A DNA stretch of 64,000 nt from assembly GCA_949283655.1 (NCBI GenBank), contig CASDTH010000016.1:52151-116150 (forward strand). Reading direction: 5' to 3'. The notes under the pieces were generated by a model that was given only the letters and a program-made list of their open reading frames with translations, made no database searches and was not told the origin of the DNA. The position numbers and the translations under genes were made by a program. The stretch is from an uncultured bacterium. Lineage in GTDB: Bacteria > Bacillota > Clostridia > Oscillospirales > Acutalibacteraceae. Of the stretch, positions 24,443 through 33,380 are shown one piece after another (the first letter of the stretch is position 1; every line of letters begins with the position of its first letter).

Positions 24443-24498
24443 GCATCCGTGTACAAGGGAACCTTGCTGCCAGAGCGTGCCCGGACGCACACTGATGC
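24443..24498 (+). repeat. Miniature (56 bp) relative of repeat B in the metF leader
   Basis: The left end GCATCCGTGTACAAGGG matches the end of the 284 bp element at 50639 at 16 of 17 positions. The right end ACACTGATGC is its inverted partner. Inside are two small hairpins (CAAGG-GAA-CCTTG and GCGT-GCCCGG-ACGC). It sits between the metF promoter and ribosome site, so it is transcribed. Confidence 0.5.
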
Positions 24499-24551
24499 AA
24501 AAGAATCGGCCCGGCAGTGTGTGCCGGCGTTGCCGGAAAGGAAGGATTTCT

Positions 24552-25418
24552 ATGTTGATTCGCGATTGTTTGAAGCAAAAGGATGTGACCCTGTCGTTTG
24601 AGGTCTTTCCGCCGAAGGCAGGCATGCCGTTTCAGCCCGTGCAGGAGGCAGTTGCCGCGCTGTCTCAATTTGGCCCGGATTTTATGAGCGTTACATATGG
24701 CGCAGGTGGGGGAACTTCACAGAATACGATCCATATCGCTTCTTTTATTCAAAAAGAATGCTCTACTACAGCGCTCGCACACTTAAGCTGCGTCTCTTCT
24801 TCCCAGGAGGAGGTTTCCCACTTGATTGGCGAGCTGCAGCGGCAGGGCATTCAAAATGTGTTGGCCCTGCGCGGCGATATCCCACAAGGGAAGCAGTTCC
24901 CGCAGGCGGGTTATTATAAATATGCTTATCAGTTGGTGGAAGAGATCAAATCCCGCGGTGATTTCTGTGTGGGAGCGGCCTGCTATCCGGAGGGGCATGT
25001 GGAGTGCCAGAGCAATACGGAGGATCTCGCCCACCTGAAGGCAAAAGTGGACTGTGGCTGTGACTTTTTGGTGACGCAGATGTTTTTTGATAATAACGTA
25101 TTATATAGCTTTCTCTACCGTGCGCTGCGTGTGGGAATCGATGTGCCTGTTATCGCAGGCGTTATGCCAGTGACAAGCGGGCGGCAGATTAAGCGCATTT
25201 GCGCCCTGGCGGGGACGACGCTTACCCCCAAATTCCGTTCCATTCTCGACCGGTTTGGGGACCATCCCGAAGCGCTCAAGCAGGCCGGGATCGCCTATGC
25301 GACCGATCAAATCGTCGACCTGCTAGCCAACGGCGTCAAGGGCATCCACCTTTACACCATGAATAAGCCCGACGTCGCGCAGAAGATTGTGGAGAATCTG
25401 TCCGAACTGTTGGGTTGA
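24552..25418 (+). CDS. metF: 5,10-methylenetetrahydrofolate reductase
   Basis: A 288-residue TIM-barrel flavoenzyme that makes 5-methyl-THF for methionine synthesis. 'LSFEVFPPK' is the family start, 'FMSVTYGAGGG' and 'NVLALRGDIP' are conserved strands, and 'DFLVTQMFFDN' lies near the folate site. The ATG at 24552 has GGAAGG upstream; the earlier ATG at 24477 lies within the leader. metH follows 86 bp later, so the pair supplies and uses methyl-THF. Confidence 0.95.
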   Translation: MLIRDCLKQKDVTLSFEVFPPKAGMPFQPVQEAVAALSQFGPDFMSVTYGAGGGTSQNTIHIASFIQKECSTTALAHLSCVSSSQEEVSHLIGELQRQGIQNVLALRGDIPQGKQFPQAGYYKYAYQLVEEIKSRGDFCVGAACYPEGHVECQSNTEDLAHLKAKVDCGCDFLVTQMFFDNNVLYSFLYRALRVGIDVPVIAGVMPVTSGRQIKRICALAGTTLTPKFRSILDRFGDHPEALKQAGIAYATDQIVDLLANGVKGIHLYTMNKPDVAQKIVENLSELLG

Positions 25419-25504
25419 CAGGTTCTGGCCACAGGCTTCGTTCGCATAGCTCCGCAGGGGTGTTGCCTGCGCGTTTTGATTTATTCAGGAAATGAGGCGT
25501 TTGA

Positions 25505-27889
25505 TTGGATATTCGATCTTTGCTTGGCAAACAAATGCTGTTTTTTGATGGCGGTATGGGCTCGCTTTTGCAGCAGAAAGGGCTGAAAGCCGGCGAGCTG
25601 CCAGAGCTGCGGAATCTGACCGACCCGCAGCTGATTCAGGGAATTCATGCGGCCTATTTGGAAGCTGGAAGCCATATTGTTACAACCAATACCTTCGGTG
25701 CGAACCGTTGGAAGCTGGCGGGCAACGGCCACTCTGTAGAGGAGGTGGTCTCAGCTGCGGTGTCGAACGCGCGCGCTGCAGCCCGGCGCTTTGAAGGGGA
25801 GACGCCGCGCTTTGTCGCGCTGGATATCGGCCCGACGGGCAAGCTGCTCGCCCCGATGGGCGAGCTACCCTTTGAGCAGGCGGTGGAAGCCTTTGCCGAG
25901 GTAGCACGGGCGGGCGAACAGGCGGGGGCGGACCTTGCCATTATTGAAACGATGACGGATACCTATGAGGCTAAGGCCGCCGTACTCGCCGTGAAAGAAA
26001 ACACGCAGCTTCCCATCTTTCTGACCTTCTCCTTTGATGCGCAGGGCAAGCTCCTCACAGGTGGCTCTATTGCGGCGGCTGTTGCGCTGGCGGAGGGCCT
26101 GCGCGTGGATGCGCTGGGCTTTAACTGCGGGCTGGGGCCTGTGCAGATGAAGGAGCTTTTGCCGCAGCTGCTGGAGGCTACATCTACCCCGGTGATTCTC
26201 AATCCGAATGCGGGAATGCCGGCCGTGCGGGAGGGGAAAACCGTCTATGATGTGCCGCCCGCCGCATTCGCACGGGAGATGGAGCAGATGGCCCGTATGG
26301 GTGCCTGCGTGCTGGGCGGCTGCTGCGGCACGACGCCGGAATATATTCGTGAAACAGTGGCGCGCTGCAAAGGGCTGACGCCCGTGCCGGTAGCGCCGAA
26401 GGGGAAGACTGTGGTCTCCTCCTATGCACAGGCCTGCGAGCTGGGCGGGATTCCCGTCATCATCGGGGAGCGCATCAACCCCACGGGAAAAAAGCGCTTT
26501 CAACAGGCACTGCGGGAAAAGGATATGGATTATGTGCTCACGCAGGCGGTGGAGCAGCAGAAAAGCGGCGCGCATCTTCTCGATGTCAACGTCGGCCTGC
26601 CCGGGATTGACGAGCGGGCGGTGATGGGGCAGGCGGTCGAGGCGCTTCAGTGCGTCACGGCCTTGCCGCTTCAGATTGACACCTCTGATCCGGAGGTAAT
26701 GGAGCATGCGCTGCGTATTTACAATGGAAAGGCGATGATCAACTCCGTCAACGGCAAGCAGGAGGTGATGGATCAGGTCTTTCCATTGGCGCGCAAATAC
26801 GGCGGCGTTATCGTCGCGCTGACGTTGGATGAGGCCGGAATTCCCGCCACAGCGCAGGGCCGGCTGCAAATCGCGCGAAGAATTGTAGAGGAAGCGGAGA
26901 AATATGGTATCGAGCGCAAGGATATCGTTGTGGACGCCCTGACCATGACCATCAGCTCGGATGCACAGGCGGCGCACACTACGCTGGAGGCAGTGCGGCT
27001 AATCAAGCGGGAGTTGGGCGTGAAAACGGTGCTTGGTGTGTCCAACGTCTCCTTTGGCCTGCCAAACCGTGAGGTGATCAACGCCGCATTTTATACCATG
27101 GCGCTGCAGGCAGGGCTGGATGCAGGCATCATCAACCCGAATGTGGAGGCGATGCGCGGCGCATACCTGAGCTATTGCGCGCTGTCCGGGCTGGATGCGC
27201 AGTGCGGCGCATATGTCTCCCATTTTGCAGGCGATGGGGAGCAGGCGGCGCAGGGCAAGGCTTTCTCTCTCTATGAGATCCTTCTGCGCGGCCTGAAGGA
27301 TCAGGCCTATGAGAGCACGAGGCAGCTGCTTCAGACCAGGGCCGCAGGCGAAATTATTGATCAGATACTGGTGCCTGCACTCAACGAGGTCGGGCAGGGC
27401 TTTGAGCGGAAAACGGTATTTCTCCCACAGCTGATGAGCAGCGCCGCCGCTGCCACCAATGCCTTTGAGGCGATCAAGGAGCAGCTGACGGCGAGCGGCG
27501 CCGCGCCGGAAAAGCACGGCACGATCCTGTTGGCCACCGTGGAGGGGGATATTCATGATATCGGCAAGAATATTGTCCGCGTTATGCTGGAAAACTATGG
27601 CTTCGAGGTGATCGACTTGGGCAAGAATGTGCCCTGCGAGCGTGTGGTGGAGGAGGCTGACCGGCTTGGATGCCGGTTGATCGGCCTGAGTGCCCTGATG
27701 ACGACAACCGTGCCCGCGATGGAGCGCACGATTCGCCTCATTCGGGAGCGGGGCCTTGCTTGCCGGGTGATGGTGGGCGGCGCGGTGCTCACCCAGGAAT
27801 ATGCGGATGAGATCGGCGCGGATTTTTATGGGAAAGATGCGATGGCCAGCGTCCGGTATGCGCAAAAGGTGTTCGCTTGTGGCGCATAA
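25505..27889 (+). CDS. metH: Cobalamin-dependent methionine synthase, short form
   Basis: A 794-residue enzyme that transfers methyl from methyl-THF via cobalamin to homocysteine. The homocysteine domain (1-290) has the zinc cysteines C208 ('GFNCGLGP') and C273/C274 ('GGCCGTTP'). The pterin domain follows ('IGERINPTGKKRFQQAL'). The cobalamin domain carries 'GDIHDIGKNI' with H684 as lower ligand. The protein stops there: the C-terminal SAM-binding reactivation domain of the ~1200-residue enzymes is absent, and no separate activation protein lies beside it. Translation starts at a TTG. One of the repeat clusters follows downstream. Confidence 0.94.
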   Translation: MDIRSLLGKQMLFFDGGMGSLLQQKGLKAGELPELRNLTDPQLIQGIHAAYLEAGSHIVTTNTFGANRWKLAGNGHSVEEVVSAAVSNARAAARRFEGETPRFVALDIGPTGKLLAPMGELPFEQAVEAFAEVARAGEQAGADLAIIETMTDTYEAKAAVLAVKENTQLPIFLTFSFDAQGKLLTGGSIAAAVALAEGLRVDALGFNCGLGPVQMKELLPQLLEATSTPVILNPNAGMPAVREGKTVYDVPPAAFAREMEQMARMGACVLGGCCGTTPEYIRETVARCKGLTPVPVAPKGKTVVSSYAQACELGGIPVIIGERINPTGKKRFQQALREKDMDYVLTQAVEQQKSGAHLLDVNVGLPGIDERAVMGQAVEALQCVTALPLQIDTSDPEVMEHALRIYNGKAMINSVNGKQEVMDQVFPLARKYGGVIVALTLDEAGIPATAQGRLQIARRIVEEAEKYGIERKDIVVDALTMTISSDAQAAHTTLEAVRLIKRELGVKTVLGVSNVSFGLPNREVINAAFYTMALQAGLDAGIINPNVEAMRGAYLSYCALSGLDAQCGAYVSHFAGDGEQAAQGKAFSLYEILLRGLKDQAYESTRQLLQTRAAGEIIDQILVPALNEVGQGFERKTVFLPQLMSSAAAATNAFEAIKEQLTASGAAPEKHGTILLATVEGDIHDIGKNIVRVMLENYGFEVIDLGKNVPCERVVEEADRLGCRLIGLSALMTTTVPAMERTIRLIRERGLACRVMVGGAVLTQEYADEIGADFYGKDAMASVRYAQKVFACGA

Positions 27890-27946
27890 GCGGCTGGATT
27901 AGGCAATTTGGGAGCGGGAATCGTGCTGCAATTTGTTTTATTTACT

Positions 27947-27968
27947 GTTGCACTTGCATTGTAAATCT
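27947..27968 (+). repeat. Dispersed palindromic repeat D, copy 2
   Basis: It carries the same TTTAC-TGTTGCACTTGCATT-GTAAATC core as 10101-10130, here 33 bp before repeat A. Confidence 0.65.
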
Positions 27969-28001
27969 GCACGGCGGAAAAGGATGCAAAAGGACGTTGA
28001 G

Positions 28002-28214
28002 GAACGGCACTGCGGCGGCGGTTTTTAAATGTGCCACACCACAGCGCGTTCGGCGAACGCTTCCCGAACTCAGCCGCTCACGCGGCTTCAAACAGGCGGG
28101 AAGGTTCGCTTTTTGCCCTTTGGGTCAAAAAGTCCCCTCACGAGCACGCATTGAGTGACAGCAGCTGCCGCCTGGGCCTATTGTTACGTTTGAGGCTCTG
28201 AACAAACTTACAGG
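28002..28214 (+). repeat. Dispersed structured repeat A, copy 1
   Basis: A 213 bp element matching the reverse strand of 63412-63621 almost base for base, except in one internal hairpin. Constant parts include GCGTTCGGCGAACGC and AGCCGC-TCAC-GCGGCT hairpins. The variable hairpin here is CTTTTTG...CAAAAAG (28108-28132); in the other copy it is a G/C stem. A frame runs through it ('TPQRVRRTLPELSRSRGFKQ') but is interrupted by TGA at about 28156 where the other copy has TGG. Confidence 0.8.
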
Positions 28215-28322
28215 CTCCGTTAGAAGCCTCCTGGGGCCTTCGGTCTCACTTTGAGGATGCCTCTACCGGCAGGCTATGCGCATTCCCGACGGGCTCATGG
28301 GGGGCTACATTTCTATGAACTG
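28215..28322. other. Tail region after repeat A
   Basis: The first ~40 bases resemble the tail of repeat C copy 2 (TTACAGGC...GGGGCCTTC), suggesting a shared 3' module. The rest has no supported gene. Confidence 0.45.
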
Positions 28323-28359
28323 AAATATGCAGCTCCCACGTTACGGGAGCTGCATATTT
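28323..28359 (-). terminator. Bidirectional terminator
   Basis: AAATATGCAGCTCCC (28323-28337) pairs perfectly with 28345-28359 around a 7-base loop, with A/T runs at both outer edges. It serves the GH95 gene on the minus strand. Confidence 0.75.
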
Positions 28360-28365
28360 GTTGAT

Positions 28366-28392
28366 TGCGGAAGGGTGTACCACCCTTCCGCA
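28366..28392 (-). terminator. Second hairpin downstream of the GH95 gene
   Basis: A perfect 12 bp stem (TGCGGAAGGGTG at 28366-28377 with 28381-28392, 3-base loop). It has no T-run and is probably part of a tandem termination region. Confidence 0.6.
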
Positions 28393-28407
28393 TATCAGCC
28401 GCTTCGT

Positions 28408-31080
28408 TTATATGCGGAAGGAAACGGTTTTGCTTTCCCCAGCCTCAAACGCAACGCTTTGCGTTTCGCCGGACAGGCCGCAGGCGATCTCAATGGTCTG
28501 TTTTACGTCGGATCGGATCGTGGCCTGCACCGTACCTTTCTGCGTATCCCAGCGCAGGCTGACGATTTCTGCCCGCGTTCTGGCGCGAAGCCCGCATATT
28601 TCGCCTGCCTCAAAGCCGTTTGTGGGCAGGCAGGGCAGCAGCTCGATGACGCCTGGGTCGGAATACACCAGGCTCTCGTTTACAATACCGAGATAACCGA
28701 TTGCAAAATCTGTGCAGTAGCAGCTGGAACGGTCAAAATGATGATTGGTCATGAGCGAAGGGTAATAAATTTTGCTGTTCATGAGCGTTGTGAGCGCCTG
28801 TGTGAGGGCCTCGCGATCCTTTAGCCGGCTGGCGATCAGGCTGCGGTGCACAAGGGCGTGGCTCGCCTCATTTTCGCTCTCCCGGTTTTCAATTGCCTGC
28901 AAACAGGCGGCCTTCAGGGCGGGGGCGTTTTGCGTTTCGTTCATCGGCCAGGCGCAGTAGAGATGGCTCAGGTGCCTGTGTTCGTTATTCTCCTCAAATT
29001 GGCAGCATGCCCACTCCTTGAGCGCGCCCGTTTCGTCGTACAGGTACGGCGGGAGCTTACTTTTCAGCGCTTCCCATTTACTCGTATCCGCATTCGGATC
29101 AACGCGCTTCATCACATTAATCAGCATTTCGAGATTGCTGTTGCAGGCGGAAATATCAATGGCGCAATTGGCCGCAGAAGGGCTTTTGTAATTTTTGGGG
29201 TTGTTTTCTGGTGAGTAGCTTGGCAGGATGCAGTAGGTCTCTCCATCCTCCAGCTGTGTTTTACCTGGCTGGTAATGGATGTTTCCATCCGCGTCCGTAT
29301 AATATTCCGGGCTCATCATCTGCGCCCAGTAATTTGCGCTTTTTGTGAGCAAGGGCAACAGGATCTCCGACTCCAGCATGAGATAGCCCCTTTGCCGGAT
29401 TTGTGCAAGCGCCTCGTCTGTCAAATCCTCAGGGGTAACGGAAAGCACGGATTTTAGCGCATCCAGATCGAATTCATCGCTCAAAGGGATTTGGATATCA
29501 CCGTAGCATTGTAGGGTTTCATAGAGCGGATAGAGTATCCAGGAGGTTCCCGCATTCCAATACCGGAAGGGATAGGGGTAGGCGGTTTCCGTGATTGCCG
29601 CACTGTCGCCGTCCGTATTCACAGGTGCCTGGATTGCATCGGTATAGCCGTGAGTTGCCAGCGCGTTTTCCTCCCAGTCCGGCATTTGCCGAAGCAGGAA
29701 ATAGACATATCCAACCGGCGCCGAGCTGATATTGCCCGTGTTCATGGAGGAAATTTGGAGATTCACATTGGCGTCCATCGTGTATTTGCTGCCCCAGCCC
29801 GTGTTCCATTCCCCTGTCCACATTCCATAAAGGCGGCTGGTGGAATAGCCTGCGCAGCAGAGATAAGCGTACCTGCCGGAATAATATGCCCGCTGTGCAA
29901 GCGCGCTGCTGAGCGTTTCTTTTCCCTTTGCCTGCCGGAGCAGCGCTTCGTTGGATTCGCTGCTGGCGCCGCCGTCAAGCGTCAGGGTAACGGCGTTAAA
30001 CTGAGGCTGGTAGATTTGCAGATGCGCGCTAAGCGCGGATTGGTAATCGAAAGCGCCGTCCTTTGTGTATTTTTCTGCGATTGCCCGGGCCTGCGCCTCC
30101 AGCTCGTCCAAGAGCGCATAGCTTTCGGCGGCTTTAAAATCGTCGTATTTTCCCATGCTGTCTGTCCGGCCGGAAACGGTGATCAGATAGACGCTGTCCG
30201 CACCCGTAATCTGGATTTGCGGGTTATCCGCTGCGGCATATTGCTCATCCCGTACCTTCTTCCCCTCCAGCCTTTCACGGCTTTCGCCATCCGTCAATAC
30301 ATAGGTCAGTGTGGCGTAGCCGCCCTCTCGGAGCTCGCTTTGTTCATAATCCGGGTAGTGGGCGACCATCGCGATGGAATCGCACGCTTCGGAAACCAGC
30401 TTTTTATATTGAAGATCCGTTTCATTTCCGTCGCCGTAATTCGCAAGCACAGAAATGTCATCGATGGAAAGTGTCAGGTTGACCTTGCTGCCCGTGCTGG
30501 ATTGCGTGATTTTAGTGAAGGTAGCGTCATCCGCCTTTGAGGTGAAAACGCTGCGCTCCCAGTCGCCGTTTCGGTCTGTGTAGCGCACGCCGACCTCGGC
30601 TGTTTCATAATCGGTATAGCGCACATAGTCTTTTATGTACGCCTTCTTTTGTGTCAGCCTCAGCTGAGCTCCCGGGTGGTAATAATAAACGTCGTCGTAG
30701 CTTGCGTTGTCTACAATATCTTCGCCCTTGACAATGCTTTGCTTGACGGTTTCGAGCTCGTGAGAGGTGTCAGGGCAGGTGCGGGGGTTTTTATTTGGCA
30801 TGATAAAATGAATATGCTGAAAGATCATGGTGTCGCTATAAGGCGAGCCGCTTGTAATAACGCCCTGGCGCCCGTTGCCGCTTACCATTCCCTCCCTCCA
30901 GGAGGAGGTGCGGTTTTTGCGCCACGAGGAAAGTGTTTTGTATGTGGTGCAGTAGGAAATTTTGTTTTCACTGTCGAAAATTTCGCTGATATCCACAGTG
31001 GACTTGCCGCAGGAGGCAAGCGATGTAGCCATCCAGAGCGCAAGGACGAGGCATACCGGCTTTTTCATTTTTTGAATCAA
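28408..31080 (-). CDS. Lipoprotein GH95 alpha-L-fucosidase
   Basis: An 890-residue surface enzyme with a lipoprotein signal ('MKKPVCLVLALWMATSLASC', lipobox LASC). It matches GH95: an N-terminal beta domain ('GMVSGNGRQGVITSGSPYSD'), the catalytic helical barrel with the paired asparagines in 'YTMDANVNLQ', and the late motif 'EENNEHRHLSHLYCAWP' close to the family's catalytic aspartate region. GH95 enzymes invert alpha-1,2-fucosidic bonds, as in H antigen and mucin. A TTG at 31080 was chosen because GGGAGG lies six bases before it; the ATG at 31068 is 18 bases away. Confidence 0.87.
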   Translation of the reverse strand: MIQKMKKPVCLVLALWMATSLASCGKSTVDISEIFDSENKISYCTTYKTLSSWRKNRTSSWREGMVSGNGRQGVITSGSPYSDTMIFQHIHFIMPNKNPRTCPDTSHELETVKQSIVKGEDIVDNASYDDVYYYHPGAQLRLTQKKAYIKDYVRYTDYETAEVGVRYTDRNGDWERSVFTSKADDATFTKITQSSTGSKVNLTLSIDDISVLANYGDGNETDLQYKKLVSEACDSIAMVAHYPDYEQSELREGGYATLTYVLTDGESRERLEGKKVRDEQYAAADNPQIQITGADSVYLITVSGRTDSMGKYDDFKAAESYALLDELEAQARAIAEKYTKDGAFDYQSALSAHLQIYQPQFNAVTLTLDGGASSESNEALLRQAKGKETLSSALAQRAYYSGRYAYLCCAGYSTSRLYGMWTGEWNTGWGSKYTMDANVNLQISSMNTGNISSAPVGYVYFLLRQMPDWEENALATHGYTDAIQAPVNTDGDSAAITETAYPYPFRYWNAGTSWILYPLYETLQCYGDIQIPLSDEFDLDALKSVLSVTPEDLTDEALAQIRQRGYLMLESEILLPLLTKSANYWAQMMSPEYYTDADGNIHYQPGKTQLEDGETYCILPSYSPENNPKNYKSPSAANCAIDISACNSNLEMLINVMKRVDPNADTSKWEALKSKLPPYLYDETGALKEWACCQFEENNEHRHLSHLYCAWPMNETQNAPALKAACLQAIENRESENEASHALVHRSLIASRLKDREALTQALTTLMNSKIYYPSLMTNHHFDRSSCYCTDFAIGYLGIVNESLVYSDPGVIELLPCLPTNGFEAGEICGLRARTRAEIVSLRWDTQKGTVQATIRSDVKQTIEIACGLSGETQSVAFEAGESKTVSFRI

Positions 31081-31173
31081 TCCAATCCTCCCTTTCGTAA
31101 AGCTGCCAGATCGAAATCCCGCGCCTGGGAAAGGCGCAGTAGGCATATTTTGAGACAGCCTTTTATAGCAAAA

Positions 31174-31202
31174 AGTATATCATAAAGATTCTAGATAAAC
31201 AA
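31174..31202 (-). promoter_or_regulatory. Promoter of the GH95 gene
   Basis: On the minus strand TTGTTT (31202-31197), 17 bp, TATACT (31179-31174). Confidence 0.65.
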
Positions 31203-31271
31203 CGCAGGGCTTTTTGGAAGCCCAAATACAGCGGCGGACATGGCGGCGCCTGGTTTATTTGCCCGTAAGCC

Positions 31272-31300
31272 TTTTCAACCGGCGCATTTTCTGGTATGAT
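31272..31300 (+). promoter_or_regulatory. Promoter of rimO-pgsA
   Basis: TTTTCA (31272-31277), 17 bp, TATGAT (31295-31300), about 85 bp before rimO. Confidence 0.55.
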
Positions 31301-31392
31301 AAGGGCATTGATGCACGGTGGGCGGCAGTCTTGCTGCCGGCTCGCGCTGTGCAAAATAGAATTCATATCATTTTCCGAAAGGACTGAGCGCA

Positions 31393-32718
31393 GTGCCCTG
31401 CAAGGTCGGAATGGTTTCCCTTGGATGCCCCAAAAATCAGGTAGATGCCGAAATGATGCTCGCACGGCTGGAGGATGCGGGTTTTGTGATTGTAGATGAC
31501 CCCTATGATGCAGAGCTTGTCATTGTTAACACCTGCGGCTTTATCGAAGATGCAAAGCGCGAGGCGATTGACAGCATCTTGGAGATGGCGCAGCTGAAGG
31601 AGGACGGGGAGCTCAAGGCGTTGGTCGTCACCGGCTGTCTTGCGCAGCGCTATCAGCAGGAGGTGCTGGAGGAGATACCGGAGATCGACGCGCTTATCGG
31701 CATTGGAGCGAACAGCGATATTGCGAAGGTCTGTGAGGCGGCGCTGGAAGGGGCTGCACAGTCCTCTTTTCCGCCGCGTGAAGCGATGCCGCTGGAGGGG
31801 CGGCGTATCCTCACTACGCCGCCATACTGGGCTTATCTGAAAATAGCGGACGGCTGCTCCAACTGCTGCTCCTACTGCGCAATCCCCGGCATCCGCGGCC
31901 CGTTTCGCAGCCGCAGAATGGAAAGCATCGTGGAGGAGGCGCAAACGCTTGCCTCTTCCGGCGTAAAAGAGCTGATTCTCGTTGCACAGGATACCACGCG
32001 CTACGGGGAGGATCTCTATGGGGCGCTCATGCTGCCGGAGCTGCTCACCCGGCTGTGCGGGGTGGCTGGAATCGAGTGGATTCGCCTGCTGTATTGCTAT
32101 CCGGACCGTATCACGGATGAGCTGCTGGAGACGATCGCACGCGAACCCAAGGTGCTGCATTACCTGGATATTCCGCTGCAGCACTGCGACGCACGCATTT
32201 TGCAGCGGATGAACCGTTCCGGCTCGCGGGAGAGCCTTGCTGCGCTGATTGCAAAAATCCGCGCCCAAATCCCGGATATCGTCCTGCGTACCACCGTGAT
32301 GACAGGCTTCCCCGGCGAGGACGAGGCAGCTTTCACGGAGCTTGCAGAATTTGTAAAGGAGCAGCGCTTTGACCGCCTGGGCTGCTTTGCCTATTCGCAG
32401 GAGGAGGGGACGGCTGCGGCCGCCTTCCCGGACCAGGTGGACGAAGAGGTCAAGCAGCACCGCACCGAGTTGATTTTGCAGGATCAGTATGATATTGTAG
32501 AGGCCAACAACCGCGCGCGTATTGGCAAAACCTTCCGGGCGGTGGTGGAGGATTATGACGCTTATACGGACAGCTATACAGGCCGCACCTGGATGGATGC
32601 GCCTGAAATCGACGGCACGGTGCGCTTTACCTGCGGCTATCCGTTGGAGGATGGCGACTTTGTTGATGTGGAGATTTTTGATGTGTCCGATTACGATCTG
32701 ATCGGTGAGGTCGTTTGA
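31393..32718 (+). CDS. rimO: Ribosomal protein S12 methylthiotransferase RimO
   Basis: A 441-residue radical SAM enzyme that methylthiolates an aspartate of ribosomal protein S12. The N-terminal domain holds cysteines for an auxiliary cluster ('MVSLGCPKNQVDAE', 'NTCGFI', 'VTGCLAQRY'). The radical SAM cluster motif is 'CSNCCSYCAIPGIRGPFRSR'. A C-terminal TRAM domain ends the protein. The opening 'SLGCPKNxVD' separates RimO from MiaB. It starts at GTG with AAAGGA upstream. pgsA follows 23 bp later. Confidence 0.96.
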   Translation: MPCKVGMVSLGCPKNQVDAEMMLARLEDAGFVIVDDPYDAELVIVNTCGFIEDAKREAIDSILEMAQLKEDGELKALVVTGCLAQRYQQEVLEEIPEIDALIGIGANSDIAKVCEAALEGAAQSSFPPREAMPLEGRRILTTPPYWAYLKIADGCSNCCSYCAIPGIRGPFRSRRMESIVEEAQTLASSGVKELILVAQDTTRYGEDLYGALMLPELLTRLCGVAGIEWIRLLYCYPDRITDELLETIAREPKVLHYLDIPLQHCDARILQRMNRSGSRESLAALIAKIRAQIPDIVLRTTVMTGFPGEDEAAFTELAEFVKEQRFDRLGCFAYSQEEGTAAAAFPDQVDEEVKQHRTELILQDQYDIVEANNRARIGKTFRAVVEDYDAYTDSYTGRTWMDAPEIDGTVRFTCGYPLEDGDFVDVEIFDVSDYDLIGEVV

Positions 32719-32741
32719 CATTTGGAGGGAGAACATACTGC

Positions 32742-33308
32742 ATGAATACTCCGAATAAGCTGACCGTTTTGCGCATGCTTTTGGCGCCGGTTTTTCTGGC
32801 CGTTTTTCTGTGGGAGGGGCTTCCCTTTCATTACTGGTGGGCAGTTCTGGTATTTAGCGCGGCAGCGGTGACGGATGCGGTGGATGGCCGCCTGGCCCGC
32901 AAAAACGACCAGATCACGGTGTTTGGCAAGCTGCTGGACCCTGTGGCGGATAAAATGCTCACCACAGCCGCGCTGCTTGGCTTTATGCAAGCCGGCCTGT
33001 GCAATATCTGGATCGTCATGATTGTGCTCACCCGCGAATTTGCTGTGACCAGCGTGCGGCTGATTGCCTCGGCGGAGGGCGTGGTGATTCCGGCAAACAT
33101 CTGGGGCAAGCTCAAAACAGTCAGCCAGATGACGTTCACAATTCTAATCATGGTGCTTGCCGCCGTACAGGAGTTGGGCGCTTTGCCCGCCGCGTTCCCG
33201 TTGACGCTGGTTTCCAATATCCTGCTGTGGATTACAGCGGTGCTGACCGTTATTTCCGGCGTCATTTACCTGATGCGCAGCACGAAGCTTATCACTTTTA
33301 CCAAATAA
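32742..33308 (+). CDS. pgsA: CDP-diacylglycerol-glycerol-3-phosphate 3-phosphatidyltransferase
   Basis: A 188-residue membrane enzyme that makes phosphatidylglycerophosphate. The CDP-alcohol phosphatidyltransferase motif is complete across 'DAVDGRLARKNDQITVFGKL' plus LDPVADK (DG-AR-G-D-D). It has about five membrane helices. The ATG at 32742 follows GGAGGG; an upstream frame start at 32715 lies inside rimO. Confidence 0.94.
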   Translation: MNTPNKLTVLRMLLAPVFLAVFLWEGLPFHYWWAVLVFSAAAVTDAVDGRLARKNDQITVFGKLLDPVADKMLTTAALLGFMQAGLCNIWIVMIVLTREFAVTSVRLIASAEGVVIPANIWGKLKTVSQMTFTILIMVLAAVQELGALPAAFPLTLVSNILLWITAVLTVISGVIYLMRSTKLITFTK

Positions 33309-33368
33309 ACCGATCCCGGCAGATGGGCTTTCTGCAAAAGGAAAGTAGCATTTTTGCGCCGGATGGTA

Positions 33369-33374
33369 TATAAT
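33369..33374 (+). promoter_or_regulatory. -10 element for the cysE T-box transcript
   Basis: TATAAT at 33369-33374 with a weak -35. Transcription would begin near 33381, the start of the T-box leader. Confidence 0.55.
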
Positions 33375-33380
33375 AAGAAT

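Noticed and set aside
24421..24551. Possible SAM or cobalamin riboswitch before metF
   Set aside because: Neither the S-box core nor the B12-box could be recognised; the leader instead holds the miniature repeat.
27877..28158. 93-codon plus-strand frame through repeat A, with a similar frame on the reverse strand at 63314-63682
   Set aside because: The frame has no ribosome site, is interrupted by TGA in one copy and lies in a hairpin-rich repeat; I treat it as incidental to the repeat, though phase is kept across the variable hairpin.
31363..32736. 457-codon minus-strand frame opposite rimO
   Set aside because: Shadow of rimO; no start signal or domain.
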